64,000 nt of DNA from Flaveria trinervia (Eukaryota; Streptophyta; Magnoliopsida; Asterales; Asteraceae): positions 103,088,559 to 103,152,558 of the forward strand of contig CM046452.1 of the NCBI GenBank assembly GCA_025506515.1, in the 5' to 3' direction. Positions 1 through 11,705 of the stretch are shown here, in pieces. The notes below the pieces were generated by a model. That model was not told where the DNA came from. It saw nothing but the letters and a program-made list of their open reading frames with translations, and made no database searches. The translations under genes were made by a program, and so were the position numbers. Position 1 is the stretch's first letter. Every line of letters begins with the position of its first letter.

Positions 1-933
1 ACCATAACATATAATATAAATAATAATAATTCACGTAAATTTAAAGAACAAATTGTAAATGCTTTTAAAAATGTTAGATTTATAATTAAAAATAATAATA
101 ATTCACGTTAATTAAAGAACAAATTGTAAATGCTCTTAAAAATGTTAGATTTATAATTAAAAGCGTCATAATAACCAGGGTAGCAGACTCATTAATATAG
201 GTTGTTGAAATAATAATGGAAAGATATTAATTGAAAATAATTATTGTGACTGTGTTGCACAAAAGTCAAAACTTCTTTTCACAATAATTTCCTTTTTCTG
301 TTAATTATAATTTCTACGTTTTAAGATCTAGTTAAAGCATCAATGTTGTTTTATACAACAATGTTGATAAACCGGAGATGATTGATATAAAAGTTTGTAA
401 AAGATTCCGGTATATTATGTAGTTATTTTGAAGTGCAAATTTACGATACTGTTTCGAATTATAGATGTTATCTTAATAAAGCCCATCTATCTGTTTACCA
501 CTCGAGATCACACTCACAACTTCCTCAAAAGGAAACCCACAACTAAAATAACCTCATAACTCAACTATGAGTATTTTTGTTCCGTGAGACTTGAACTCAA
601 TAACTCGTTACATTTACATGTTTTGGGTAGTAAAGATTCTTTTATATTTTGTACAACTTTTATGCATAAATAACAAACATATGATGTTTTGTAAGATTAT
701 ATTAACATACTAGGTTAGATACCCATATGTTAGACGGACTGAAATAATGAGTATGAAATCATGAATATAAGATTGTGAGCTATTAAAACATACATAAATT
801 TGGGAATATTGATCTGTGAAGTACATTGAAGCGAAAATGTTGTTTTATAGTGACTAATTGCTAATCGAATTGTGTTTGACTTCGTAAATCTTGATATTTT
901 AAAAATGTTTGCTTACGAAATATGATGATAAAG
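1..933. other. gene-free AT-rich flank
   Basis: No coding region is recognisable. The only structure seen is the 72-bp tandem duplication at the left edge (listed separately). The rest is AT-rich sequence with stops in all frames. It ends at the TAAAG target duplication (929-933) of the adjacent LTR. Confidence 0.6.
19..162. repeat. 72-bp tandem duplication
   Basis: A 72-bp unit (19-90) is followed immediately by a second copy (91-162). Both contain a TAAT run, TTCACGT, an AAAGAACAAATTGTAAATGC block and ATGTTAGATTTATAATTAAA. They differ at only a few bases, so the duplication looks recent. No function is evident. Confidence 0.85.
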
Positions 934-3374
934 TGCCACACCCCGACCGACGGCGGAATCATCGGAGCGGACGAATGTGAGACGATTATTCATAGCACAT
1001 GGAACTAAATAAGTTGTAATAATATTAAATATTATATTTATTTAACATTACAAGACAATTAAATAAATATAAAACAAACAAGATATAAACAACATCATAA
1101 GACTTTCAATGAACTAAATCCAAGTTCTATATGAGCACGAAGAGATCTTCAAGTATCAAACCTGAAACATGTTAAAAATAAAAGGGTCAACTATGAAAGT
1201 TGGTGAGTTCCCATAGGTTAAACACACGCATATATATGTATATATATAAAAAGATGTACAAGTAGGAATTCATGTCAATGGTTATGAGTTAGCAAATTTA
1301 TAGAACACATATAGTTACAACCAAATCTCGACTTGATTACAAGTTTATAAGATTGGCTAAGTGTACTTGGTTCCCATGATGAACAAGTCATACGTTATCA
1401 GGAGCCGACAATACATCGGCTTTAGAACCAAATAGGCTTGTCATACCCAAAGATCTAAGACGTCGTCAGGCTAACAATAGTTAATGATTGTAAACAAAAT
1501 ATGTATCTCATATAAGACTTACAACAACACAAATAACCATGACAAATAAAAGTATGAATTACAAGTGCTTTACAAGTTTAAACGTTTATAAGTGTATGTT
1601 GATAAGGTAACATGTTTCACCCCAAAATAGTGTGAAATAATATAAAAAGGGGCAAGTAAACTCACATGGAAGGCTCACAAGTATAATGATGGTTGTAGAG
1701 TACATAAGAAAGCTTGGATGTCAAGAGTCAAAGGTAATGTCATAAATGATAAAAAACAATAACTTGAGGTTGGAATTTATTATAAGAAGTTAGGACATTT
1801 AGAGAATGATAAAAAGCAAAAGGTAGATTGAAAAATGATTATAAAAAGCAAAAGGTAGATTGAAAAATGATTATTGCATCAATTTTATATTCTGGACAGA
1901 ATGTTTGGTATGTGTTTGAACATGTTTTAAAAATAAAAAACGGTTATATAAAATTATAAAAATTTATACTTGACTAGTTCAACGTCTCCCGGACAACTCT
2001 CATTCAGAAACAATTTTATGAAAAGATCTTTAAATAGGTCAAACAAGCAGCACAAGACAAAAGGTACTGAAATGCGCGCTTATCTTGTGAAAGCTATTGT
2101 TGAGTCGTCCGATTGAGTTTGAAGATTTATAAACTGTCGTTGAAAAGGTCAATGAACTTAACATTGGAGTCTAAGGTTTACTCAAATTTAGTTTGTTATG
2201 ATCAAGTTATGGTCGGTTGAAGTAAGATTATATTCTGCCAGAATTGTAGTAAGGCACTTATGTGCACTTTTAAAATCGTTAAAGCATGAAACGGGTTAGA
2301 ATATTTTATTATGTCAATATATGGTATATTAGTCTTCATTTGAGTTATAAAAATATTCTAAGACTTTGACATAGCTATCATTTAGAACAATAATCTTGTG
2401 GAATAACCGAATGTGGCGGCATAACCGTCCATATGCAAACGGGATTCTTTGTTTATGTTAGTGTGTTGTTAGCTTAATTTAGGAATGTTAGTGATTGTTA
2501 TAAGGTTAGTGATTATTAAAATATTAATGATCAAATGATAATGATTAAAATAAAAAGAGATTTTGTAGAAGAAAGAACAATAGTAAGAATATAAAGTTAT
2601 GAGAAAAATTGGATATTAAGATGATTGATATGTATAATATAAAATCAATAAAAGATTACCTTAGTATTAAGAATTCTTGAAATTTCTTATAAAATAAAAA
2701 TTTTCAAATTGATCATAACCAATGGATGAAAGAAATATATGAGAGTGAAATTTTTAAAGAATGGGCAAATGAAAAGTGAGGCTTAAGGCTTGCTTTTATA
2801 GTTAAGGTTAGGAGTAGGTTATGAATGGTGTTAATAATGAGTTATAAGTCTTTTAAAAAGGGGTTATGATTGGAATTTGAAATAAACATAAAGTTAAACA
2901 ATTTAAATAAATAAAAGAATAATTACAATTTAAACTTTAAATGAATTAAAACTTTAATTTTAATTTAACATCTTCCTTTTTATTAAATCTTTGTAGACTT
3001 TATAATTTAATAAGAACTTGTAATTTGATTATTTTATTTTAATTGAATATTTAAAAGTGATATAAATATTAATAACATTTTATAGACCTTACATATTTGT
3101 AAAAATAATAATCTTGTATTTTAATCCTTTATTTTAGTTTTATAATTAAAACTCATAAATGAAAAATAAACTTCATGAATTTATATAATTTTATTCTATA
3201 AATCATGAAATTACCATAAATTGATTTAATAAATGGAAGTTGAATAAATAGTATTATTATTGTTTTTTGTATGATTAAAATAAATTAATTTCTATCTAAT
3301 ATATTTGATTTTCCAAATATTAACCCAATGGATTTGAGTTTGGGTTTTATTTTCCAAAATTAACAGATGTTACA
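934..3374 (+). mobile_element. solo LTR (2441 bp) with TAAAG target duplication
   Basis: The element begins TGCCACACCCCGACC and ends AGATGTTACA, giving the TG...CA ends of LTR retrotransposons. The 5-bp TAAAG at 929-933 is repeated exactly at 3375-3379, as expected of an integrase-made target duplication. No gag-pol reading frame, primer-binding site or polypurine tract is attached, so it is best read as a solo LTR left by LTR-LTR recombination. Its 5' third matches the LTR at 35475-37913: the CACACCCC start, a CCTGAAACATGTTAAAAATAAAA block, and the CATGTTTCACCCCAAA block near 1612. The interior is diverged. A 34-bp tandem repeat (AAAAAGCAAAAGGTAGATTG) sits near 1808-1875. It could also be a non-autonomous LARD-like element. 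Confidence 0.8.
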
Positions 3375-4464
3375 TAAAGTATTTTAATTTTAATAATAAT
3401 TAGCTAGAAAATCAATTTATTTTCACAAAACCAACACTTATTAAAATATTTTTAATGAAACATTTTTTTAAATTAAATTATTTTGATTAACAAAATAGTA
3501 TGTAAACATCAATTAAGATAACTATATTTACATGCTAATTTATAACTTTCATTCTAGCAAGAACGTGCGTCCACATCCTAGGTGGACTGTAGAGCTTAGG
3601 TGGACAGTCTAAAAAAATAACAAGTGTTTTTTAAGATTTTAATTTATTAGTATAGATTATGTCATTTAAGATTATATTAGTGGGTGCGTAAGTTTATGGT
3701 TAAAGAAAATTATTATAACAAAATTCTTTTAAAATTATATATAACTTATTTAGTTGTCTAATCTAAAATAGGAGACACAAAAATGTTTACATTGCAACAA
3801 AGTCGAAAGCATAACCATTATATATAATCCATTTAGAAATGTCGGTTTGATTAGTGAACAACTTTAGTTTTTATTTTTTGGATTTTGTCGACTATTATTA
3901 GGTTAAATACATATTTTCCCGTACGGGTTAGGCCGAGATGTGTGTGGGATAATCACGTTAATATACATGGCGCAACACGTGTAACGAAGTTTGTAAACGT
4001 GCAGTCAGGCCATAAGGTGTGGCATGTTATTGCCACTGTAATAAAGTTCGCAAACGTGTTATTAATCACTTTAATGTCATAGTATGCCCCCGTCGTAAAG
4101 AGCGGATAACTTTGCCCAAGATAACTATTATTCATTATTCAACTCACTAGTTTATCCATTTTTTCACGTGAAAATACAATAGAATAAGCTTTTATAGGAG
4201 TATTATATATATGCTCATCATAGTGTTTTTTTAACACTATTAGAAAACATATTGATGAAATAATATTATTGTGTACTTTTGATTTTCTAACATAATAATA
4301 AAATAGCTACAATTTAAAGATAACAATGATGAAAAATATTGAAAAAAATAATATTAAATTATTTAAATCGTATAATACAATGATAAATACATATAAAAAT
4401 GATAAAAAGAATTTGATACAATAACTATTTTTAAATTATTGCCATTTCTACCAATGATTCTGAC

Positions 4465-4590
4465 CCAAATGGTTGAGTTGAGTTACTTCAAGATTTCATT
4501 AAAATATGGAGTTATCTTGAGTTCAAGTGTCACATGTAACAAAAAATAGGGTTTCAGGTTGGGCTACGAAGTTTTCTCTCCCCTGCGGTG
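4465..4590 (+). mobile_element. SINE-like tRNA-derived repeat, copy A
   Basis: An A-box-like TGGTTGAGTTGAG is followed about 55 bases later by a B-box-like TTGAGTTCAAGTGTC and then a GGGTTTCAGGTTG tail. The same order of blocks occurs near 29628-29750 (TGGTTGAGATGAG, TCGAGTTCAAGTTC, GGATTTCAAGTTG). Two diverged copies with pol III promoter-like boxes suggest a tRNA-derived SINE family. Neither copy has a clear target duplication, so the call is tentative. Confidence 0.35.
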
Positions 4591-4759
4591 AGTTTTCTTT
4601 TGATTGTGATTTCGGTTTGCTCACTCAAGATAATTAGGCAGGCTGGTGGTCCATTAGTGATCCAATTAGTCGTTAAAAATACCAATTTTATAATTACCTT
4701 ACCTTACCCTTAAGATTAAGGTTGCACTTTTATTATTATATAAGATTAAGGTTGTATTT

Positions 4760-4842
4760 TATGTTATATATATATAATATATATATATATTATATGTGTG
4801 TGTTATATATATAAATATATATATATATAAATATATATATAC

Positions 4843-4900
<58 letters not shown>
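4760..4900. repeat. AT microsatellite
   Basis: A long run of alternating TA/AT, interrupted by short variants, ends in about 40 uninterrupted bases of (AT)n near 4857-4898. The length is likely to be variable between individuals and hard to assemble. Confidence 0.9.
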
Positions 4901-5203
4901 CAAGACATTTGTCATTGTGTTTTACAATTTATATATTTTTGTATTTTTTATATTATTATTTGTATGTATAGATTAAGTAGATGTTATTTCATCATTGTGT
5001 TTTCCATACTAGAAGTACACAATAATATTATTTACAATTATTTTTCTATAATTTATCATTATAGAAAAAACACAATAAGAAACAAAAAGACACAATAAAT
5101 AACATTAAAGATACAATAACAAGCAAAATTCTTTAAAGCTCAAAAACATAATTTTTTAACTTATAAAGATATTAATAGTGGTAGCAAGCCCCAGACAAAG
5201 ATC

Positions 5204-5615
5204 CAAGGCCGGTCTCGAGAATCCTTAAAAAATTTGGGGCTCTAAGCGAGTAAAATAATAGGCACATATATAACACCAATAACTCATATGTAAAAAATAC
5301 ATAATACAACTAATTGTTATACCAATAAACAAAAATAACAAAATAATCTAATTACTTAAGCGAATTGTGAGACCCTCCTAATATTTATGAAATATTTTAG
5401 AGTGGACTAATTGTAATGGATTAAACTAATTAAAATGTTAATGGACACTAAGTTTCAATGTCAAAATAATTAAATTTCTATAGGGTTTGTTAATGAGTTC
5501 ATTAATAGCCTATAGTACACACACACACGTATACAAAGTAAAAAAAATTAAAGGCTCTAAGAAGATTGAGCACTGGACGATCCCCCACCATGCCCCTTCT
5601 CTAGGATCGCCGATG
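5204..5615. mobile_element. hAT-like non-autonomous element (412 bp), TSD CAAAGATC
   Basis: The 8-bp sequence CAAAGATC occurs at 5196-5203 and again at 5616-5623, immediately flanking this block. The ends form an imperfect terminal inverted repeat: CAAGGCCGGTCTCGAGAA at the left, and CATCGGCGATCCTAGAGAA as the reverse complement of the right. Terminal CA...TG and an 8-bp target duplication are typical of the hAT superfamily. There is no transposase, so it is a MITE-type derivative. Confidence 0.7.
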
Positions 5616-5648
5616 CAAAGATCAACATATTAATTGAACTAGCCATTT

Positions 5649-5946
5649 GAGTGGAGGGGGCACCTCTTGCAGAGTATTCTATAGTAGAGCAATGCCACAC
5701 TCACCACACCAACCACAAAACCAACAATCAAATTGTGTTCTGTCACATTACATTACATACTTAAATTTAGTGGCGACGGTGTTGTCACACTACACCACAC
5801 ACACTACCAACAAACACAAAGTCTGTTACAATGAGAATATGTTGTGGAAACAAAAAAATTGCGGTATGAAGAGGGTGGAGACGGTGGTGCTGGGTGACGC
5901 CGAAGCTCACCATAGCCTCACAGCGTCTGAGCCCCTCCACCCTTAA
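5649..5946. mobile_element. possible TIR element (about 300 bp)
   Basis: The left end (GAGTGGAGGGGGCACCTCT) and the reverse complement of the right end (AAGGGTGGAGGGGCTCAGAC) are similar, and the block is much more GC-rich and CAC-rich than its surroundings. I see no convincing target duplication. A 99-codon ORF across it resembles no known protein and is probably incidental. Confidence 0.4.
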
Positions 5947-5949
5947 AAG

Positions 5950-6986
5950 TACCACTTCTTAACTGGTAGCTGAAAATGGGTCGGTAACATTGTAACAATG
6001 AACGGGTCAACATCACGTTTGTTAAAAAGGACCAATTGGAGCCCCGTGATAGAGGTTGAACCCATGCTATTATTTAAAGCAATCCACGTAGGGCACCATT
6101 TTCAACTATTTTCATCTTTTTTGTTACATGTTCACAGCATTAAAAAGCAGTTACTATTGCATGCTCTTATTTTTATTTCTAGGTTAGAGGCACAATCTCA
6201 TATGTAATAAACTTGAGTTTATAATAAAGAGCGGATGAATTATATGATCAGATTTATTTAGTGTGTTCTTTTTTTGTGATTAATCAATTTTAAATCTTCA
6301 TTGTTAATCCAAGATAGCAACTTAAGTGGTGTTTTTCGGGACCCATATTTGAGTTTAGATGGTGATAATCATGTATCATAAGCTTGGTTTAGGATGCTCC
6401 TAGGGTTAGATAGGGCGGTGTTTTTGTATCCCGTTCGACCCTTTGTTTACCCCTTTCAAAATATCTATCCGCTGCTCTCGTTGGTATCAAATGTTGTACT
6501 CGTTCTAAAATTAAAATAAATAATGTTGTATATAAAAGTTACGAATGTTTAAAAATAATAAAAAATAATTGAAGAATAATCAACAAAACCGGTCATGTTT
6601 AATATTCTCATACATAAATTAAAAAATTGTAAATGAATGCTGATGATAATTAATTCTCACGAAATTGTAAATTAAAATTTTAAAAAGTGGTTTTATATGC
6701 GAACATTTCGATTGATAATCTAAAGTTCGAATCCAAGACCATCCAATCAGCTCCTAAAATTCAAAAATCGAATCCAACTTCATAATAAAAATGCATTCGT
6801 ATGAAATTTTGTGTTTTTCGAGTATGATTTCATGTTTTCAACTAACCGTAAATATAGAACACGTGAGATATATATACACAAATATAGCATGATCATGTGT
6901 GTTTTAATGTATACGAAATTGGTGTGATTTGTGGATACAAACACACAGAGCAAAGGTGACGAAAGTTGGTCCCTTAATCGACAACA
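5950..6986. promoter_or_regulatory. upstream region of the ALDH gene
   Basis: No gene is recognisable. This region should hold the promoter and 5' leader of the downstream aldehyde dehydrogenase. A TATATATACACA stretch near 6868-6880, about 110 bases before the start codon, is a plausible TATA element, but such runs are common in this AT-rich sequence. An ORF from 6929 overlaps the first exon in another frame and is incidental. Confidence 0.35.
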
Positions 6987-9900
6987 ATGACAGCTCGAAG
7001 AATCTCCGGCGTTATCTCACTTTCTACATCTCTTCGTCATCTGTCGTCTTCAATCGTTTCTCAAGGTTAAATAACTCCAAAACTGTATCGATCATTGATA
7101 ATATCATTTGGGTATTGCTTTCTTTGTTATCTTTTTAAGTTGATATTCCATCTGTTCGATGAAATTCCTCTGACAATATCTATCATCGTTTTCCGATGGT
7201 CTGAAACCCTAATCTGTGGTCACTTAACATGAAGTTGCAGACAGAGTGATGACTGACTTTCAGTTTACATGAATGAAAAGCTTAAGTTAGCATTTTTGTG
7301 CAAGAATCTTGATTTTTAATTCGTGTTCGTGTTTCGTGTTGATTCATGTGATTGGGTTATAACATTTACTTTAAAGATGTGTTATATGTATCATACACAC
7401 CACTTTATAAACTAGAATCGCGTTTTATAGAGTAAACGACCGTTTATCCTTTTTATAAACCGTAGTTTACTATTTTTTCAGACTTTTACACGGTGTATGA
7501 ATCAAGAACCCTTTAGTGATTGATTGACTCATAATTGAAGTGCTTTTGTATCGTTGTTTCTTTTGTCAATTTGTTGTCGGTTGAATTATTAAGCAAAACA
7601 TGAAAAGTTAGCTTTATGTGTGTACAGGAAACAGAATCAATTTGGGAAGAGAAGTAGAAAGATTTAGTACTGCTGCAGCACTTGAGGAACCAATTACTCC
7701 ACCTGTTAGTATTAACTACACACGACTTCTAATCGATGGGAAATTTGTTGATTCAGCATCTGGTAATGTTAATTCAAATCGAACTTGATTATGAATATTA
7801 TCTAATAAGTGATCTTAGACTAAAAGTTTGAAACTTTAATGTGTTTATTGCAGGGAAGACATTTCCAGCCTTGGATCCACGTACAGGGGAAGTCATAGCT
7901 GACGTTGCTGAAGGTGATGCAGAAGATATCAATCGCGCGGTTTCTGCTGCTCGCAAGGCGTTTGACGAAGGCCCATGGCCTAAAATGACTGCTTATGTAA
8001 AATCTTGTTTCATGTTCTTTTGTGGGTTGTAAGTTTGAAGTTTTGATTCTATGTAACTTTATGTTCAAACTGTTGCAGGAGAGATCGCGTGTGCTGCTAA
8101 GATTTGCTGATTTGGTGGATAAACACAAGGATGAGCTGGCAGCTCTTGAGGCGTGGAACAGCGGGAAGCCGTATGAACAGGCTGCCAAAATGGAAATACC
8201 TTCTGTGGCACGTCTATTTCGGTATAATGCTGGTAAGTAATCATGCAATTATCTGCTGAAATGTACAATTTGTGGTAATTTATTTGTCATGCATAAGCTG
8301 CATATTAAGTCTTGGAAACGTGCAGGTTGGGCGGATAAGATCCATGGGCTCACGGCTCCTGCAGACGGGCCTCACCAAGTGCACACTTTGCATGAACCGA
8401 TTGGGGTCGCTGGTCAGATCATTCCGTGGAACTTTCCTCTTATTATGTTTGCCTGGAAAGTTGCCCCTGCCCTCGCTACCGGCAATACTGTTGTTTTGAA
8501 ATCGGCTGAACAAACTCCATTAACAGCTCTTTATGCTGCAAAATTGCTCCATGAGGTATCGTTAAGTTTGTGTTTATGGTAAATTTAGAGGTGGCAACGG
8601 GTTTTGTTTTATCTCATATGGGTCAAGTTAAAAAAGGAATCTGATAATTGGGTCAAACGAGTTGAACGTCAAATCATGAAAGGTCTATTTTTCTAGTATA
8701 AAATCTCCGAAACAGTTTAAAGATTATTATTATAAGGGCATTGTTTTGTAATCTTGAAAACAACCAAATAGTATTGCAGATCAACCCGTACTAAAGATTA
8801 TCAATTTCAAGCCAAACGTGTTTTGACCCGTTATCCAACCATTGACTCAATCATCTTGGCAACTCTAGTGAAAATGACTAGACCATTTCTGTACAGACAT
8901 TTTATTTTAATTTTTTTAATAATTTAAGGGTAAGGTTAACTTGATTGTTTACATGAATGCTTCGTGCGGTAGGCTGGTCTTCCTCCTGGTGTTCTTAATG
9001 TAGTTTCAGGCTACGGCCCGACTGCTGGTGCAGCTCTTGCTAGCCATATGATGTGGATAAGGTGAGTGATTAAGATCTGTAGTCTTATATTAACTCAATT
9101 GAATCAAATATATAATCTGATTAGATGATCTAATGCTTGAATTTGCAGATTGCTTTTACAGGATCAACGGTTACTGGTAAAATAGTGCAAGTATTGGCTG
9201 CAAATAGCAATCTTAAGCCTGTGACTTTAGAGCTCGGTGGGAAATCGCCTTTTATCGTGTTTGAAGATGCTGACATTAATAGGGCTGTTGAACAAGCACA
9301 CTTTGCTCTCTTCTTCAATCAAGTATGCTTTTTATATATACTTATATAATTTTACATATTTGATTTCCTTTGCTCTCAAAACTTTTAAAACAATCTGTGA
9401 CTCAAGGGAATTGGGTAACTCTAGGGTCAATGTTGTACTGCGGGTTCTCGTACATTCGTTCATGAGCGTGTTTATGATGAGTTTCTGGAGAAAGCAAGAG
9501 CACGGGCTCAAAGACGTAAAGTTGGCGATCCTTTCATAAAGGGTATTGAACAAGGCCCTCAGGTACATGATATTCCATAATGGGCTTGGGTCAACACATG
9601 TTTGACCCATTTGACATGTTTTCTTCAATTTCGGATCTTTTAGCTTAACCGGTTTAACCCGTTAAAGATAACCAGATCGACCCATTGATCAAACTATATA
9701 TGATCATGAACTTTATGAATACTTTTAGATTGACTCGGAGCAATTTGAGAAAGTTCTAAGGTACATAAAATCTGGGATCGAAAGCAATGCTACCCTCGAA
9801 TGCGGAGGTGACAAAATCGGCTCCAAAGGATACTATATCCAACCAACAGTTTTCTCAAATGTTAAGGTACTATGTTTTGCCAACAAACTCTAGTTTATCC

Positions 9901-10383
9901 ACTTGTGTCCAAAATGTACGGAAGTTAATAAACATAACCTATGAACTTATTTTTTAAACAGGATGATATGCTGATAGCTCAAGATGAGATATTTGGTCCT
10001 GTTCAAACCATCTTGAAATTCAAGTAAATCCCACATAGTCATCATAACATGTTACAACATTATTTACAATCTCCAAAACCTATAATTAATCTCATGATGT
10101 TCATCACAGGGAGATTGATGAAGTGATAAGAAGGGCCAACACGACCCGATATGGGCTTGCAGCTGGTGTTTTCACTAAAAACATTGATACTGCGAATACA
10201 GTGGCTCGCGCATTGAAGGTTGGGACCGTTTGGGTGAACTGTTATGATGTTTTTGATGCTGCAATCCCTTTTGGAGGGTATAAAATGAGTGGTGTTGGAA
10301 GGGAAAAGGGTGTATACAGCCTTCAGAACTATTTACAGGTGAAGGCTGTTGTTACCTCGTTGAAGAATCCGGCTTGGTTGTAA
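6987..10383 (+). CDS. mitochondrial NAD-dependent aldehyde dehydrogenase (ALDH2B type), frameshifted in exon 6
   Basis: Eleven exons: 6987-7065, 7628-7762, 7854-7996, 8079-8232, 8326-8555, 8973-9061, 9149-9322, 9425-9562, 9729-9866, 9962-10023, 10110-10383. The product closely matches plant ALDH2B, which oxidises acetaldehyde and related aldehydes to acids with NAD+ in mitochondria. The N-terminus (MTARRISGVISLST) is Arg/Ser-rich and acid-free, like a mitochondrial presequence. Visible motifs: PWNFP, the FTGST NAD-binding loop, ELGGKSP with the general-base Glu, GQCCTAGSR with the catalytic Cys, EIFGPV, and a C-terminal tail ending NPAWL. Exon 6 has 89 nt where 90 are expected: the family motif ASHMDVDK needs one more G next to 9050. 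As written, the frame runs ASHMMWIR and stops at TAG 9183-9185, before the catalytic Cys. Everything downstream is intact in the original frame. Confidence 0.93.
8585..8873. mobile_element. short TIR element in ALDH intron 5
   Basis: The intron between exons 5 and 6 contains TAGAGGTGGCAA at its left and TTGGCAACTCTA at its right, forming a short inverted repeat around a block rich in GGGTCAA / TTGACCC motifs. This is a common style of small plant MITE. Its intronic position should not alter the coding sequence. Confidence 0.45.
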
Positions 10384-11705
10384 TTTAATCTCTGATTCTG
10401 GTGCTACACGTAGTATCATTTCGGGCCTGCAACGAGAATAAGAATGATGTAATCTTGTTTGGGGCTTGTTATCTAAAATGCTGGTGATGCGACGTGGGTT
10501 GTTTTAGTTGATACGGATTGGTTTGGGCTCGTTTAGTACTATTTTCATCAGCTTAAAGGTGTTATGGGCGTGCGTTGTGAAAGTGATTACATGATATATA
10601 GTAACAAGAATCAAATGGTCAGGGTATGAAATGGGGTTACGATGTGTTTTGGTTGTATGAAATAATGTAAAAGAAAATATCACATAATAGTAATAAAGTT
10701 TCAAAATATTTTCGTTAGGTCAAGCATGTATGTTTTATTTAAATTTGATCACTAAACTATCAATTCGAGTTATCATTGTATTTTTGTGTCAGGAAGGAAA
10801 TGAAGAAGAAGATGTGGGGGTCGAGGTTTCCAATATACGTAATTAAATTTAAAAAAATGAAAAACATGTTAATTATATTTAAAAAATATAATATACCTAA
10901 AATCCACATCACCATTCTGCATCTGCATAAAAATATACATTTTTTAATTGAAACAATAAAAATGTTAAAACCTATAATTAAAAAAAAAATTTAAAAACTG
11001 AACGATTTAATTGAAACATTTTTTAAACTTGAGTGGTTTTATTAGAATACTTTTAAACTTGATTATTGTTATGCAAAATTACGTCATGAAATAACACAAA
11101 CAAGAGTTCATTACACTAATGGTATTTGTGGTAAAACCTGATTTAAATAATTTTGGTTTGAACGTGTATTCACCTAAACCAAATTAATATGTTTTCAAAA
11201 CAATTGTTTTGACCCAAAAACTCATATTGCTAAGGTCTTGTTTTGACCCGTTAGCTAATGGTCCCAATCCGACCATTTTACGATACTTGCATATAACACT
11301 TGTGAACTCGGAGTTAGCAATTAAAGTTACTAAGTTAGGCGTTGTTGTGATGTAAATTTGGGTTATAATGTTGACCAGAACTAAATGAGTAAAAAACGTG
11401 AATGGCAATGCATGATTAAATGCAAATATTAATCTGTGAATAAAATTCATACAACAAACAAATAAACCATTTATCGAAAAACATGTCAGAACAAGAATTA
11501 TGTCGAATGCGAAGGGAGTGTTTTTGACTTTCTAATTTAAGACTCAAATTGAACAGCATATCATTGTTATTTTCGTAAGTGCAACGCTAATTGAGCTGCA
11601 GATGTTTAGGATCTAATTTGCTCAACATTTATTTGCCCAAGTTGTTGATCATTTCTATTTGCTCTTAGTGTTTTTTCTCCTTTTTGTTGCTCGAGAGGCG
11701 ATAAA
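10384..11705. other. intergenic region between ALDH and SWEET
   Basis: The first 300 bases are probably the ALDH 3' UTR. The rest is AT-rich with TTTTGACCC-type repeat fragments near 11190-11260. The last few hundred bases must hold the SWEET promoter and leader; no specific element can be supported. No further gene is seen. Confidence 0.5.

Larger units (their letters stand above)
3380..5195. other. gene-free AT-rich stretch with SINE-like and microsatellite sequence
   Basis: No gene is supported; two short ORFs around 3885-4135 overlap on opposite strands and have no recognisable motif. The segment contains a SINE-like tRNA-derived sequence near 4465-4590 and a long AT microsatellite near 4760-4900 (both listed separately). 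The remainder is low-complexity A/T. Confidence 0.55.

Noticed and set aside
7820..8268. Long minus-strand ORFs over ALDH exons 3-4
   Set aside because: They are antisense shadows of conserved ALDH exons; the plus-strand reading carries the family motifs and splice sites.
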